A stretch of DNA of 64,000 nt, taken from assembly GCA_964036155.1 (NCBI GenBank), contig OZ038422.1, positions 46,399,201 through 46,463,200 on the forward strand, in the 5' to 3' direction. Made by a program: the position numbers and the translations under genes. Numbering within the stretch: position 1 is the stretch's first letter; every line of letters starts with the position of its first letter. Source of the DNA: Diploscapter coronatus. Lineage: Eukaryota > Nematoda > Chromadorea > Rhabditida > Rhabditidae. The notes beneath the pieces were generated by a model. It was given only the letters and a program-made list of their open reading frames with translations. It was not told where the DNA came from and ran no database searches. Below, piece after piece: positions 45,821-58,703 of this stretch.

Positions 45821-47457
45821 GCACGATTAGCCTATTTTGGGTTGAAGGCGACTTTTGATCACAAAGGGGATGGTTGATTGTACCAAAGATGATACGAGGT
45901 CTCCTTGTCATTTTGGCACAAATCCACTCTCTTTTCGGTACGAAACGCCTCCAACCTGTCTATTTTCATAGACAAATCGAAATTTTCAAGTCATCAAGTC
46001 TACGAATCATACGAACTAGTCTGACAAAGGATTTGGGTAAATTCGCTGTCAACTATTTTTATCGCATTTAGTATTGCTTTCGAGGGCTTGGTGCTTGAAT
46101 TTTTCAAATAGCCTTTTCACATTTGCTTGGAGTTTTCGTTGCAATGGCGTGACTTTCGGTTTTCTCTTCATTTTGCTATCCTTTATCACTATATCAGTTT
46201 CTTTATAGGAGCTTTAGTTTTATTGGCAGAAAATGGCGTGAATCAAGACGAATATCCTGAAAATCAGGAAAAGTGGTTTACTTCTCATGATTCAGGCAAA
46301 TTTAGCTGTTTTCAACTAGGTTCACTAGCTTGCCAAATCAGTTATGTTTTTCTTCTTCTTCTTTCATACAGGTTCTGGGCCACAGCTTTCGTCATTGCTA
46401 CGATTTCTTCAAGCACCGACGATTCCTTTAGATTGTTTTTAAAAAATTAATCAATCAGTTGCTTTAGGTCGGAAAATTATAAACAGACATACACGCATTT
46501 GCGATAAGACGGGACTCCTCACACGTATTGACGTAACGCAACTGAGAACTTCTCCTAACTCTGACAGGGCCCAACCGCACACTATCCATATCAATTGTAT
46601 ACAAAAGACGGATACTTTTCTTCTGTTTATTTTATGGCACTTTTTGCTTAACTTTTTTGATTGATGATGATTTTTGCTGATAATAAATATATTTATTTGT
46701 GTTTCTTGGAAACATTCTTCGCAAATGAAAGAGTAATATCGAGGGCCAGAATGAGCAATAGAAACCCCCTACAATGATAGTAACTGTTTGAAATTCACGA
46801 AAATAGGACGTACTCGCAGCAGCTGAACGCTATGCGATTGATTATATCGGTAACTGAATGATGATTTGGTCTAAATGAATAGAGAGCCCTGTGGAAAACA
46901 ACCAAGAACAAATGTGACTATGCTTATGCAGAATGGCAACGTTTGAATCAATTTGAATCAATAAATTAGTGAATTGATTGATGAAAGGCAATAAAGGTAA
47001 AGATTCTTCTTGTTTGATGCGTCTTTGAAAGAATTTTAGAAATTCCTATGATTTCTGAAACCTTTCCAAGAGCACATCATCAAACTGACCTATGAAAAGG
47101 GTGAAAGGACGCTGATTAATTTGATGAAAAACTACCGAAATAATTGCGCAAAGACAGACAAACAATCGTGCCTTTATGCAATGCGAGAAATGACTCACAA
47201 GAACCCAGAATTCCTTTTCGAATTGAAGAAATTGTTGAAATTTTCATGGTTTCAAGCTCTTTACCCAAAGAATTTTAGAGAAAATTTGTCCGTGAGAAAT
47301 GAGTTTGAAGTTAGAAACCTCGAATTTCATAATTATTTGATGCGAATTCAAACATGAGTTTACCCGGCAAAAGATAGCAAGATTTGGACGCGAAACAGGT
47401 AACGGAAGAAGGCCAATGAGTAGACAAAATGAGTATAGGGAAACTTACGGACATCTA
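45821..47457. other. Convergent 3' region of calponin and lin-10
   Basis: No supported exon occurs in these 1.6 kb. Plus-strand frames at 46127-46450 and 47121-47357 have no splice context and no recognisable motif. Confidence 0.4.
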
Positions 47458-50400
47458 TCAAATGTATTGTGGTACCTCCTGTCCGGTCAGCAATCGAAAC
47501 ATAGAGGTCGGCATTGTTCGCATATGAATTTCGCCTACCGCGGTCGCTAGCATGTTGACTATTCTGAAACAACATAAATTAGAAAAATGTGTGAAGCGAA
47601 AGACTCTCTATTTATTATATTAGACAGTGATGAAAACGGTGTGGATTCATGACAAATTAGCATAGAATAGATTTTTGGGTAAAAAGTATGCTATATAGAT
47701 ATAATTTGAATAGTATTACCTATCATGTGCGACAGCCACCACACTTTGGTTGTTGATTTCGATAATTCGATGTCCAACTCTAATTCCCCCTCGTTCTGCG
47801 ATTCCACCTCGTAACAACGAACAAATCACTCCGTTCTGCACAGAAAATCCTAATTGATACTTCGTGTCTGGCCTCCTAAAATATATTCGTTTCTTCCAAG
47901 AATTTGGCTCTTCTATCAAACCTTATCCTAACTTCGACTACTGGAGGTGTAGATACGACTGTTAGCCTAACTGCTGTTGCTGACTTTGTATTCTTGATGT
48001 GCGTTTGAGCAGTGGATAGAGGCAGTCCAACAAGAGAGATTCCATTTATGCTAATGATCTGATCGCCTATGTTCAGTTTGCTGCAGTGCGCCGCAGGTCC
48101 CGCTGGATTCATGTGAGCCAGAACGACGGTGGGTAGCATTGAACCCCAGCCACTTTCCACCTGAACATTGAAATAGAGCTTCTTCTTGTATTTAGAAGTT
48201 TCAAGCAATAATGTTGTAGTAACTTTCAAAATAAAGCATAAAAATCAAGAAAAAGATTCTTTCATCACCCTAATTCGAATGTCTTAAAGATATGCTGAGT
48301 TGATACTCTCAGGTTGTCTTCGCTCAATACTCCCTGAGATATTTGATCTGTAGTGAATTCTAAATCGTACCACAACAATTCCCAATGGTTCCCCAGTCTT
48401 CTTCGGCACGACGACATCTTTCTGCGTCTCTTTCCTCGCGAACATTTCCAATTCGTCACCAGTCAGTTCCTGCGAATTTAACACCTCCTGGTAGTCGATT
48501 TGGCGAAGATAAGAAGGGTCATCGATTCCGTTGGCTCGAAGGAATTCAACATAGGCAACCTTAATTTTTGAATGGTCATCAACACGAGGTAAGGGCTTAC
48601 CTGGAAAGCTTGTCCAATACTTTGCGCTATGAATGATGCTTCGTCGGATTCGAAGACGTGGCAGATGACTTTAGGCGTTTTGCCCAATCCATCTGGACTC
48701 TGATTTGGATCATCTGTAATAGAACAGAGATCATAACTGTTTGAAATTTGGAACTTCGAGTTTCTTTTCATTGTTTATGAATAAGACGAATTATAGGAAA
48801 AACTAATCTACTCTGAAGACGAGGAGGTGTAGCAGTGATAAACAATGAAAACTAGATGAATTTTTCGAAATACTAAATTGTCGAGAAATAAAGTACCTGC
48901 CGACTGACTACTGCTCATTCGTCTGGCCATCAACACGACGATATCGCCGATGTCCGCGATGTAAGAAATGGTTCGCAATGCATGATCCATTAGAATGTCC
49001 TGCAAACGTGGCGAAATGAAGGGTATGAATAATAAATTCGACACCGAGTTTCGGCAGGAATAAATGAATGGGTAAGGAGAAAATATACATATATCGTTTG
49101 GAAAATTATAAACGTGGCCTAAGTTTGGATAAAAATGCTTCCAAACTTATTTATCACCAGGCATCGCGGTTTAAGAAAGAAATGAAAATGTTAGATTTGG
49201 GATGTCTTATGTTAGAACTAAAGATTAGAACTTGTAAAGTATTATACCGAGATAACGTTCTAAAAGGATTAATATTTTTTAGAGAAATTGCAAGAAGAAT
49301 AAAAATTACCTGTCGAACGTCAGTGTCTGATATCCTCTGCAAATCCGTATTCAGAACCATAATTTTCTCAGTAGAAATGAATAAGTCGATTTCCGTGCTT
49401 GGTTGAATTTCACCGTCGGGAGCCTAAAATATCAATTTTAAACTCCATAAGAAAGAAATACATATTGAAGAGAATGTTTTTTTTTACCTTGACCCTAGCT
49501 ACAGCTTCTTGTGCTTGCCCCATTCGAGAAGTCTTCGACGATCGTCCCTCGACAACCATCTGAGTCGATCCCAAGTACTTGGCTCGGAACAACACTCCCT
49601 CGATCAAAACTGCAGGTTCATGTACCATTGCTGAAAATGTTGCAGTTAGCAAAGTTGAAAAATGATTTTAAAAAGTGACACCATCTTGACCAGGGATATG
49701 ATTCGCATTCGCAATTTCACAACGTTGATTTGATCGAAAGGTTAGATATAAGATTTTGGTGGTTAATGTTTTCAAAAACCTTGAAATGGATTATTTTACG
49801 TACGATTAGGGAAACATCGAGAAGATATCGAATTTTTGGTTAAAGATAGAAAGTTAGTTAGTCACTTGTGAAATTACGAGAACTTGCGAATCCGTTTCGA
49901 GTTATCGGACCAACTGATTTCACGGTTAGTGCTTTCAGCCCTCGATTTGCTTCGTTTGCATTCCCCGTTGCATGAGCATAAGCTTGAAAATGGTCGGCTC
50001 AAATTCGCAAACTCGGAGACGAAATTACAGAAGCCGAATCTCAGTTCACAACGATTTCAACTGCATCTTTCCTCGATAAAGGGTTCACGCAAAGCTCGGT
50101 CAGGCTTTAGTAAAATTTTGAAAATTTAGATAAACATCAAAGAAGTGGGATTTTAGTTGAAATATTAATGAGCTGAATGAAAGGATGTCATTCAAAAGAT
50201 ATGATACTCTAAATGAAAAACACGATCATTTAGAATATCGTGATATGAAAATGAAAACCGCTAAAATTATGAGGGAAGAAAATTCAGGCAATTGCTTGCA
50301 ATGAAACGTCGCCCCACGAAATTGAACACAATGAAGCGATGGAAAATGCATAGAAAAGAATGTACGGATTCGGACTCACCATTTTGATTATTTGGATGAT

Positions 50401-53400
50401 TTTGGCTTTCAAACCCCAAGAGTAAGCAGCCAGCCAAATTGAGCGACATGTTATTATTCTCATTGTTTTGTGTTTTATAAGAATCTATCTGGGGATTCAG
50501 AACAAATTTTGACATTTTTATACCGGATAAATTCGTTATTTGATAGTTAGTGATAGAAAGGAGCCAGACTTACTTTCTTTACTGTTCTTCTTCTTCCCAT
50601 CGGCCGCCTGCTGTTTGTCAGTTTTATCTCCATCCACAAGAAGAGTATCTGTTTCAGCTCTCTCTTCATCGTCGATTCCAGCCTCGGCTTGAGCCGCGTT
50701 GGCGGCGTCTTGCCAACAAGGTTCCTGAATAGTTCTCTTTTCTTTTTAGCTCCTTTATTTATAGATTCTTGAGGTAAGACCTAAAAACAATCTTCTTACC
50801 TCCTGTTGCTCCCTTTGAAGTCGCTTCAAGTAAGATTCTCTCATTACCCAAACAGCGTCGTCAGTCGTGCCATTCTCCTTGTTTTCTTCGGGCCAATCGG
50901 ATTTGTTCTGGAAAAAAGAAGATATCGAATTTTCGAAAATAAACATTTATTCGTACGTTTGACGAATTACTGCTAACCGTACTGCTTCCGTTACTGTTCT
51001 TCCTGTTGACCGGATGAGCAGGAGGCGGTGGTGGAGCGAGTCCAGTTGCAGACGATGTTGATGCTGGGGAGTGCATTAGGAATGGAGGAAATGGAACTTG
51101 ATTGGAGGGTGGAGGCGGAATTGGAGAAAAACCAGTGGGGAAGTTGGAAGCCGCTGCAGCCATTGTGAGTTGTTGTTGAGCGAGGACGGCGAGTTGCTAA
51201 GATTTATTCTCGTAAACTTGAATTGTCAGAAACTTATTGGAAACTCAATTTTGTAAATCATTCTCTTCTGGTTTTCCTCGTTTCTCATGAATTTGATGAA
51301 ACGACTCACTTCGGGGGTAAACGCAGCCGTAGCTTGAGGCTGAGCTGCGACAGGTACGAAAGGCATTGTAGGAGCCTGAGCGAAAGTAGGCGCAGGAGCT
51401 ATTGAAATCGGCTGCACCATCGCTTGAGACTGCATTGGTTGAGGAGTGATTTGGGGTGCTAATGAAGGTGTCGAAGTTTCAGGCAAGTTGAAAGATGAAC
51501 GAAGCTGATCCAGAGTTTCCTTCTTGGTCACAACAGCTTGTTGAGCTGGAGGAGGAGGAGTGTAGGGAAGACCACTCTGAAAACGAGTTTTATTAGAGTT
51601 GAGAAAAATTCATATTTCAGATAAGAAAATTTATGGATAACTTTCTCACTTTTAGAAAAAAAATTCTAAAATGCCAAGTTATCTACAAATTTTTCTTCAT
51701 ACTATATAAAACTCATGCGCTACTTCTCAGGTCAACAATGTTCTTTCATTCACTACAATTCATCCTCCACTAACACAGGGAACACTTTGGAATCAATCAA
51801 AAAACACGACGGAAAATGGCCGCAGGTTATCTACGGACATTTGTACAACAAAAATTTGCACAACACTTCAATTGCTGGTATGAATCTGCGCACCTGCACC
51901 TGAGCGCTAGGCACTGCGCTGCCTGCGCCCATCAACTCTTCCAATTCCTCATCGGCTATCTGGAAATTAATTGCCCGTCAAAATGTGCGTCGTGAGCCAT
52001 TGATAGATTGACGCATATTCAAGTATGCACATAATTTATCTGCTGCACATATTCTTGCACGTTTTGCTCGAAAATAATTTTCGATCAAGTAATCTTCGAA
52101 GGGTATAACTTTGAAGAGTCAAAAGTTCTATAGGGGGGCTCTACGATTCGTTTAAACACCCTCAACGGCTTTCCAGGAATAAGCATTACTTATAGCTAAC
52201 ACTCGTCGTAATGCCACTACAGAAGTTACAGGCCTTTATGATAGCAACTTTGGCGTCTGTGTCAAAAAGCATAAATCTGCGCTTGTTCTTGCAAAGCCGT
52301 TGAAATGTTTGTAAAATCTAGCTCACCGTTTTGATATTTTTATTCTGCGACCTTCGACTGATTTCCTTGTCGATTTCATTCATTTGCTTCTTGATCAGAC
52401 TCGTAGTTTTTTCTTCGTCAACCGATTTTCGCCTATCTTTGCCTTTTTCTTCAGTGTCACTTTTTGGACTTTCGTCTTTCTAAAATATTTTTCCTTTACT
52501 AAAAACTCGGAAAGAAGAAAATTACTTGTTCCACTCCGTTCGATAATTGCGCTTCATCGTCACTTTTTGATTGCCGCGTGTCGTCTGAAAGATCTAATTG
52601 ATAATTGGCCTAATTGGGTTCTTTCCTTAGATAGTTAGCAATTACCTTTCTGCAGGCTTCCTTCTCTCGAATTGCCATTTTGTAGCTGCTCATGATTATT
52701 ATGCTGTTCGTCGTTCAGATGCTCATTTCTCTTCTCGCCATAATCGGAATTCTGTAAATTTATCCTTATGATTCATGGTCTGGGAAATTTCAGATAAATT
52801 CAGAAATGAGTCTGATTTTGGTTTGAACGGAATGTATATCTTCTAAAATTATTTGCAAATTCGAATTGTTTCTTACATCAGCGGATCGCCTGTTTTGTTG
52901 TTCATTAATGAGCTCCGACTTGGTTGGTGAAGGTGTGAGTGACACATCGACTGACTGTGGAGCAGCGGCCTGATAAAGAAAAGACATATCGTCATAAAAG
53001 GCCAATCACAGAGATAAGAATAGATTGTCGAAAACAGTTGACCATATGATTTGAATGTGATCAAAGTATTCAAAAATTGAATATCAAATGTACACGAGGG
53101 TTCCAGTTTACAACTAATAGTGTGTATATCAAGAAAAAAAATGAATTTTCCATTATTTGATGAACTTTGATGAGTAAAACACGGAAGGACAGATATTCGC
53201 ATTCGTTTTACACGAGAAACCATGGAAAACTTTGATGAACTCATTAAAAATAATTATAGTCGAGTCAATTATCTTCTTGTTCGAATAAATGGCTTTTAAA
53301 ATACCTGAGCAAAGGGCGGCATCATCGGAGCGAACGGCATGGGAAACTGTTGCATTTGAGAGGCAGCCATCATGTGTTGCAGGTATTGCTGCATCATTTC

Positions 53401-54082
53401 CTGATACTGAGCAGGGGTGAAAAATGCTGGCATCGCAGTTTGATTGGCCTGAGGATTGACTGGCGTCTGAAACGACTGTGATAAGCAAATGAAAACGAGA
53501 CTTCTTATAGTAGATCGCTACGTCAAAATGTTCAGGGTAACGTAACATGGCGATCATTTTGATACCAATCATACATTGAAGCCAATTATTCCAATTATGA
53601 AACTCATTAGTTTTTTGTCAGGAAAAAGAAAGTAATTGAATACCTGAGATGGTTGAATTCCATCAGGACTTGTGGCAGCCTGTTGCGGCATGAATGGCGA
53701 CATAAAAGGATTACCGAAAAATGGAGGCATCATTGGGTACATTTCTGAAACAACTTCGATAAAAGTGATATTCCATATCAAAACGACTATTACTCACGCT
53801 TTTACACGTGATTATTATGAGTCATTTGTGTATTTCTCATAAAAAAAAAACCCCTCGTTCCATATCAATTTTAGGGGACTTGTTTGCTCAAGTATTGAAC
53901 ACTTACGGAAGGGGTTGGCGTATTCGTTGCCCGTAATTTGGGGATTGCCCATCTGTTGAGGAGGTGGGGTCGGCTGAGGGGTCTGGTTGCTGACCGAGGG
54001 CGACGACGTGCCGTTTGAACCGTTCGACGACGACATCACTCGTGCGGGATTCTGAGGCCCTGACGATGGCTCGGATCGATAG
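47458..54082 (-). CDS. lin-10: LIN-10 / Mint (APBA, X11) PTB-PDZ-PDZ scaffold
   Basis: Twenty in-phase exons: 53907-54082, 53644-53744, 53305-53466, 52877-52969, 52646-52751, 52526-52584, 52327-52479, 51900-51959, 51310-51576, 50978-51196, 50800-50907, 50574-50724, 49488-49630, 49310-49423, 48897-48999, 48601-48713, 48371-48559, 47922-48160, 47720-47875 and 47458-47563. From the ATG at 54034-54036 this gives about 923 residues. LIN-10 works with LIN-2 and LIN-7 in polarised receptor sorting and synaptic trafficking. The N-terminal half is low-complexity Pro/Gln/Met-rich. The PTB domain runs from [19 protein letters not shown] through [20 protein letters not shown] to [23 protein letters not shown]1 carries [19 protein letters not shown], and PDZ2 carries [20 protein letters not shown]. 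The C-terminus [13 protein letters not shown] is the conserved Mint tail. The first exon opens after an acceptor with an in-frame extension beyond the ATG, so further 5' exons may exist upstream. Confidence 0.93.
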
Positions 54083-57000
54083 CTAAAGCTAAGGAGGATT
54101 AATTAAAAGGAAAACGGCCACGAAGACGAGTTGGATAAGGGGCATCGGATGAGGCAAGAAAGCAGACTGAGATACGGAAAGGAAGAGAGAAAGAGGGAGA
54201 GAGAGAGAACGAATAGAAGAGAGCAGAGAGAATCAATAGAAGGGTTAAACTCTGCGTCTCTGTCAGTGAGTAGGGGGGAGAGAGAGGAGAGAAAGAAAGG
54301 CAGAGAGAAACAGGAAAGGGAAAGGAGAAGCAGAGGCTCATGAAGGCGACGGGGGAGAGGAAAGACAACACTCGAACTGCCAATCACAGAAACACATATT
54401 AACGACGAAATGATTGAAGGCTGCTCGAAAGGGGGGGGGATTCCTGAGAACGCTCATATAAGGTAAGGGATAGGGCAGGAAAACTACCTGAGATGGAAAT
54501 TTTAGATTATCGAGGAAAGAAGTTATGCATTTTGAAAGAACAGGGTCATATAAGAAATTCTCGAAGAAACATTGAACGGGGTATAAAAATTGTAGACATA
54601 AGTACATTTTTGCATAAAAAGCATGACCAAGAAATTTCTACAGAAGAATCTCATTCTTTTGCTGATAAATAATAAGCTGAATAATGATTTTGACAAATAA
54701 ATCCAAAGCCCTAGAGGATCGTGAATGAGTTTAGATGGAATATGAAAATTTTAGCCAACTCTTTGGAATAGCCAGTGAAAACCGGTCAGCATATAATAAC
54801 GAGCTTTCCAGCGATGTCGTTTTGTTGACGGGGCTACTAATATGGGCGCGCACACAAGGGGATGAAAGGAGGAGGATTCAGATTCCCACATTAGAAATAT
54901 TTGCCACCAAATGTACGAATTCGAGAGATTTAGGCACAAAAATGAAAGATCGCTGCGAAAGAAGCAGACATAGAAAAGATAACGCGGAAATCCGAGACAG
55001 GAAAAGACGCAGAGAAAGACGAGACGAAAATGGAAAAAGAGAGGCTGCGAGGGAAAACTAAAAATGAGGGGAAAGGGGAGCGAATAAAATGAGGGAAAAT
55101 TGCAAAATGAGTGAAAGTACGCAGATGGGTAAGCTTCATAATGCCGGGAGATACCAAATAGAGTGAAAGTCCGAAAGAGTAAGTGGAAAGTGCGTTTGAG
55201 GGTGAGAAGTGGGTTTCTGATAGATTGAAACGGATTTTTAAGGAAACGAGGAAAACTGTAGTCGAATGAAAGCTGATCTTCATGCGAAATAATGGATGAA
55301 AAGATAGAAAAGCTGTTTTTCAATGTTTGATTTGATGTGGCTACTTTTTCAGATTATTCCTGTTCAAAATAAATCAATGAAATTGATCTCAACGAAACTA
55401 GATCGGCCAGTTCAGCCATGTGTAATCATGAGATTATCGGGGCAAATGTTCGGGTTAAGTTCGCTCTAGGTAAAGGGCTATTTTGTCTCTCTCCCGAAGA
55501 GCGATAAGTGAATTTCGGCTAAAAAAGTCGAAAATCTCAAAAAATGTCGAATTTTCGTCGAGAAGCCCGGCGAGGCCAAGTTGGAACAAACTAACATTGT
55601 TGGGGAGGGTTGCATGCAGCGGGAAAGCAGGGAATGGATTGGGTTTGGGGCGATGGAACGGGGAAGAGTCCGGACTGCCGCCGAATGCCTCGACTGCCCC
55701 AAGTCATAAAATGAAAATGGAGAGAGGGGGAGGCCAAGTGAAGTGAGGAAAGCTCAATTCAATAGAAGAGACGGGAGGAGAAGGAAAATGAGATACGCGA
55801 TGGTGCAGTGGCAAGTCGCTGACACACATCACAACAAAACGAAATGAAATGAAATAACAACGTTCGAGAAATCGCTTCCCGAGAAGTGATAAGGAAGCGA
55901 AAATGTTGCAAAGAATCGAATCCATTTTACTCTCTCCGACGCTTTTTTCCAGCTAGTTTTTAGCGTTTTCATTTTAAAAAATGCAAATAAATTATTTACA
56001 AAACCAATAAGATAGTATAAGAAGCTATTGAAAATACGCGAAAACACACGGGTGTGTATATTTTGATTCCGAGTTTTTGGGATAATTCATCTTCGGCAAC
56101 GTGAAGGATCAGAACATAAACAACAAACAATGAATTTCCCCTGACATTATTCTAACCACCTTGTTTTGAGGCGATAAATTTAAAAATTGACCAGGAAATA
56201 AGCAATTTTTGCCCCAAAATTAGTGGCTAACATTCTTCGACATAAATCTTCAACTTTTGCCAAGGAAAGAAACAAAAAAAAACGACTGACATTCGACATA
56301 GCAGAATGAAACATTGAACGGCAGTATTTCTTAACGCGACTTTTACTTTTTAACCGAGTGAAACATCGATATTTCGCAATTCCAGGAATAAAAACTGCAG
56401 AACAAATGCCTTACCCTTACCTACAATTTTTTCCTAAAGTCGGTCCCAAAATAAATCGTACCCCTTAGGTTAGACCGTTTCAGCGGGTTTGGAAGAGATG
56501 CATGATAGGCCAATGAGTAAGGAAACATGCTGAAACGGCCTAACCTAGAAGGACACGAATTATTTTGGGACAAACTTGATAATCTCTAAGAATTTACATC
56601 TCAACAAAACTAAGGTCCTCATTCGGTTAGGAAAAAATCCATAGCAACAATTCCTTAGTAAATTTTTGCAGAACTTCTAAGCCCAAGAAAAATCTATAGC
56701 CCAGTAGTCCAGTTCTTGTGCATAAAGTGAGAAAGTTAATGAGAAATTCAGGGTAATTGACGATATGCATGCGATGTTTCGAAGAGGAAAAACTGCAGAA
56801 TTTGATCTCAAAATTTTGAGTTCCTTCTTTTCTATCAATAGACAGAAGTTAAAAAAGTGGAAAACTCGACAAATTTTATGAAAAAATAGATATTCTCCTG
56901 GCTATTCTTTGAACCAAAAATGGACCGAATTCCTGAGCAAATTCCGGCAGTTTATCAAAAACCAGCAGATAAAATGTATGAAAATTGAAGATGGCTGTTG

Positions 57001-57389
57001 GATGTGTTGTATGTGCTGCTGGATGTTGGCGGACTCTCCCGCAGAGCTATGCATATGAGATAGCCCTGCAGTCTCTTTCTCCTACATCTCTTCTTCTCTT
57101 GTAATCCCTCGATATCTCGAATAAGCAGCTTTTCCCTGTTCGCTCTCGGATTTCTTATACACCCCTATCCGCTCTCGCACATCTTCCCTTTTCCTTGAGC
57201 CTGAGCATCTCTTATTTCATTGCCATTTATGCATTACATTCTGTTGTGCAGTTAACGCATAAATTGCATTCTTGCCTTTCAGCATGTTTTGCTGGAAAAA
57301 TAACGGGATAAACTAGCTTTCGGTCGAAGCACAGGGGAAAACTTTCAGTTCCATGAAAGATCGAAATATTCCATCATATTCTCTACCTA
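54083..57389. other. Intergenic region upstream of lin-10
   Basis: Purine-rich on the plus strand (GA-rich 54170-54350 and again 54950-55100). Long minus-strand frames here are Phe/Ser-rich mirrors of that bias. It contains an inverted repeat at 56437-56578. A missing lin-10 5' exon may lie here but is not identifiable. Confidence 0.4.
56437..56578. repeat. Long imperfect inverted repeat (about 50-bp arms)
   Basis: The arms start AAAGTCGGTCCCAAAATAAA and end in the reverse complement TTATTTTGGGACAAACTT. They pair over about 50 bases with several mismatches and small gaps around a loop of roughly 40 bases. It looks like a MITE or foldback, or a long hairpin transcript template. Confidence 0.75.
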
Positions 57390-58703
57390 CAGGGTGGTTA
57401 ATAAGTATTGTTGACAACTTTACAACGCCATTTGCACAAATGACGTCGTTTTTTATAATTTATTTTTTATTTTTATGAAATCGCCGTGCTTTACTTTAGT
57501 TGTTTAGTCCAGTTTTAAAACATTTCAGTTGTTCATTTTCGAATAACAGCTCCGAGTACAAAGCGCTTTACAATCATCGAGTTTCACAAGCAAAAACATA
57601 GTAGTTCAACAATCGCTCGGCTGCTCAAGAAGTTGCGATAAGTAGTCTCATGCTACATCAAACTATTCAGGGAGGTTGGCTCTACTTCTGACAGACCTCG
57701 TTCCGACCGCCCCAAAACTTTCAACGTCACCAGAGCCAAGAAACTTATCAGGATGCGAATTAAGCAAAATCCCAAGAGGTCAATCCGAAAAGTGGCTCAA
57801 AATCTGGACATTAGTCACACAGCCCCCCGTTCAATTGTTATAAAAGATCTTAAGCTCAAGCCCTACAAACCCTGAAACTTTCACGACCTGACTCCCAATG
57901 GTATGGCCGTACGGGTTCAAAGATGTAAGCAGTTGCTGCAACGATTTCCTACTGGCACGCATTCGACTATTGTGCTCAACGATGAGAAATTCTTCGTTGT
58001 GCTTCACTGTGAAAGCTGCCATCAACCGTCAAAACGACTGTATTATTGCTCCAGATGTCCCTGCTGCCAATTCAAGTAGTCGAAACATCGGAATGAAAGC
58101 TCACCCCCAGTCCGTGACGGTTTGAACAGTCGCGACTTCGGACGAAAAATCGCCATTGACCTTCGTTAAGAAAGGGCTGAAAATCAACAAAGATGTCTAC
58201 CAAGATGCGATATTCGAGGATATTCTCCTTCCTTGGACCCAAACCAACTTCAGACAACGTCTTTGGACCTATCAACAGAACTCCATCCTTGCCCACAAGA
58301 CCAAATCCGTGCAACAATGGTACCACGCTAATATGCCGGATTTCATCGACACTTCTCAACGGCCTCCCATTCCCCCGATTTGAACCCCTGGATTATAGCA
58401 TATGGAAAGAATTGTAGAAAAAGGCTTGCTCGACATCCCACACCAGTTTGGAATCCCTCAAACGAGCTCTGAAGAAAGCCTGGGCCGATCTTGACCTGAA
58501 CTTCATCCGAAATTCAGTCGACTCGTTCCCTCACAAACTCAGGCGCTGTATCAAAGCCAATGGCAGTTATTTCGAAAATTGTTAATTGATTTTTGTTTCT
58601 GAAGACTTAAATAACTTATTTATAAAAACAGCTTTTCATTTGAACGCTTATTCCCTTTTTACGGTGAAAAATATTTTGTCAACAATAATTATTAACCACC
58701 CTG
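57390..58703 (+). mobile_element. Tc1/mariner-family DNA transposon, inactive copy
   Basis: The element is 1314 bp, begins CAGGGTGGTTAATAA and ends with its inverted copy. The terminal repeats match over 28 bases with one difference, and a TA dinucleotide flanks each end (57388-57389 and 58704-58705), the standard Tc1/mariner target duplication. Between them lie fragments of a transposase in the plus direction. A helix-turn-helix part (around 57560-57840) contains FTIIEFHKQKHSSSTIARLL and RSIRKVAQNLDISHTAPRSI. The catalytic part contains NDEKFFV with the first acidic residue. In-frame stops occur near 57640 and 57873. A frame change follows the NDEK region. The second catalytic Asp is replaced by Asn (QQNS), and the SPDLNP third-Asp motif is out of frame. 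The copy therefore cannot make transposase, though its ends could still be mobilised. Confidence 0.92.

Noticed and set aside
54751..55323. 190-codon minus-strand open frame
   Set aside because: Phe/Ser/Pro-rich translation of a purine-rich strand, without splice sites or motifs.
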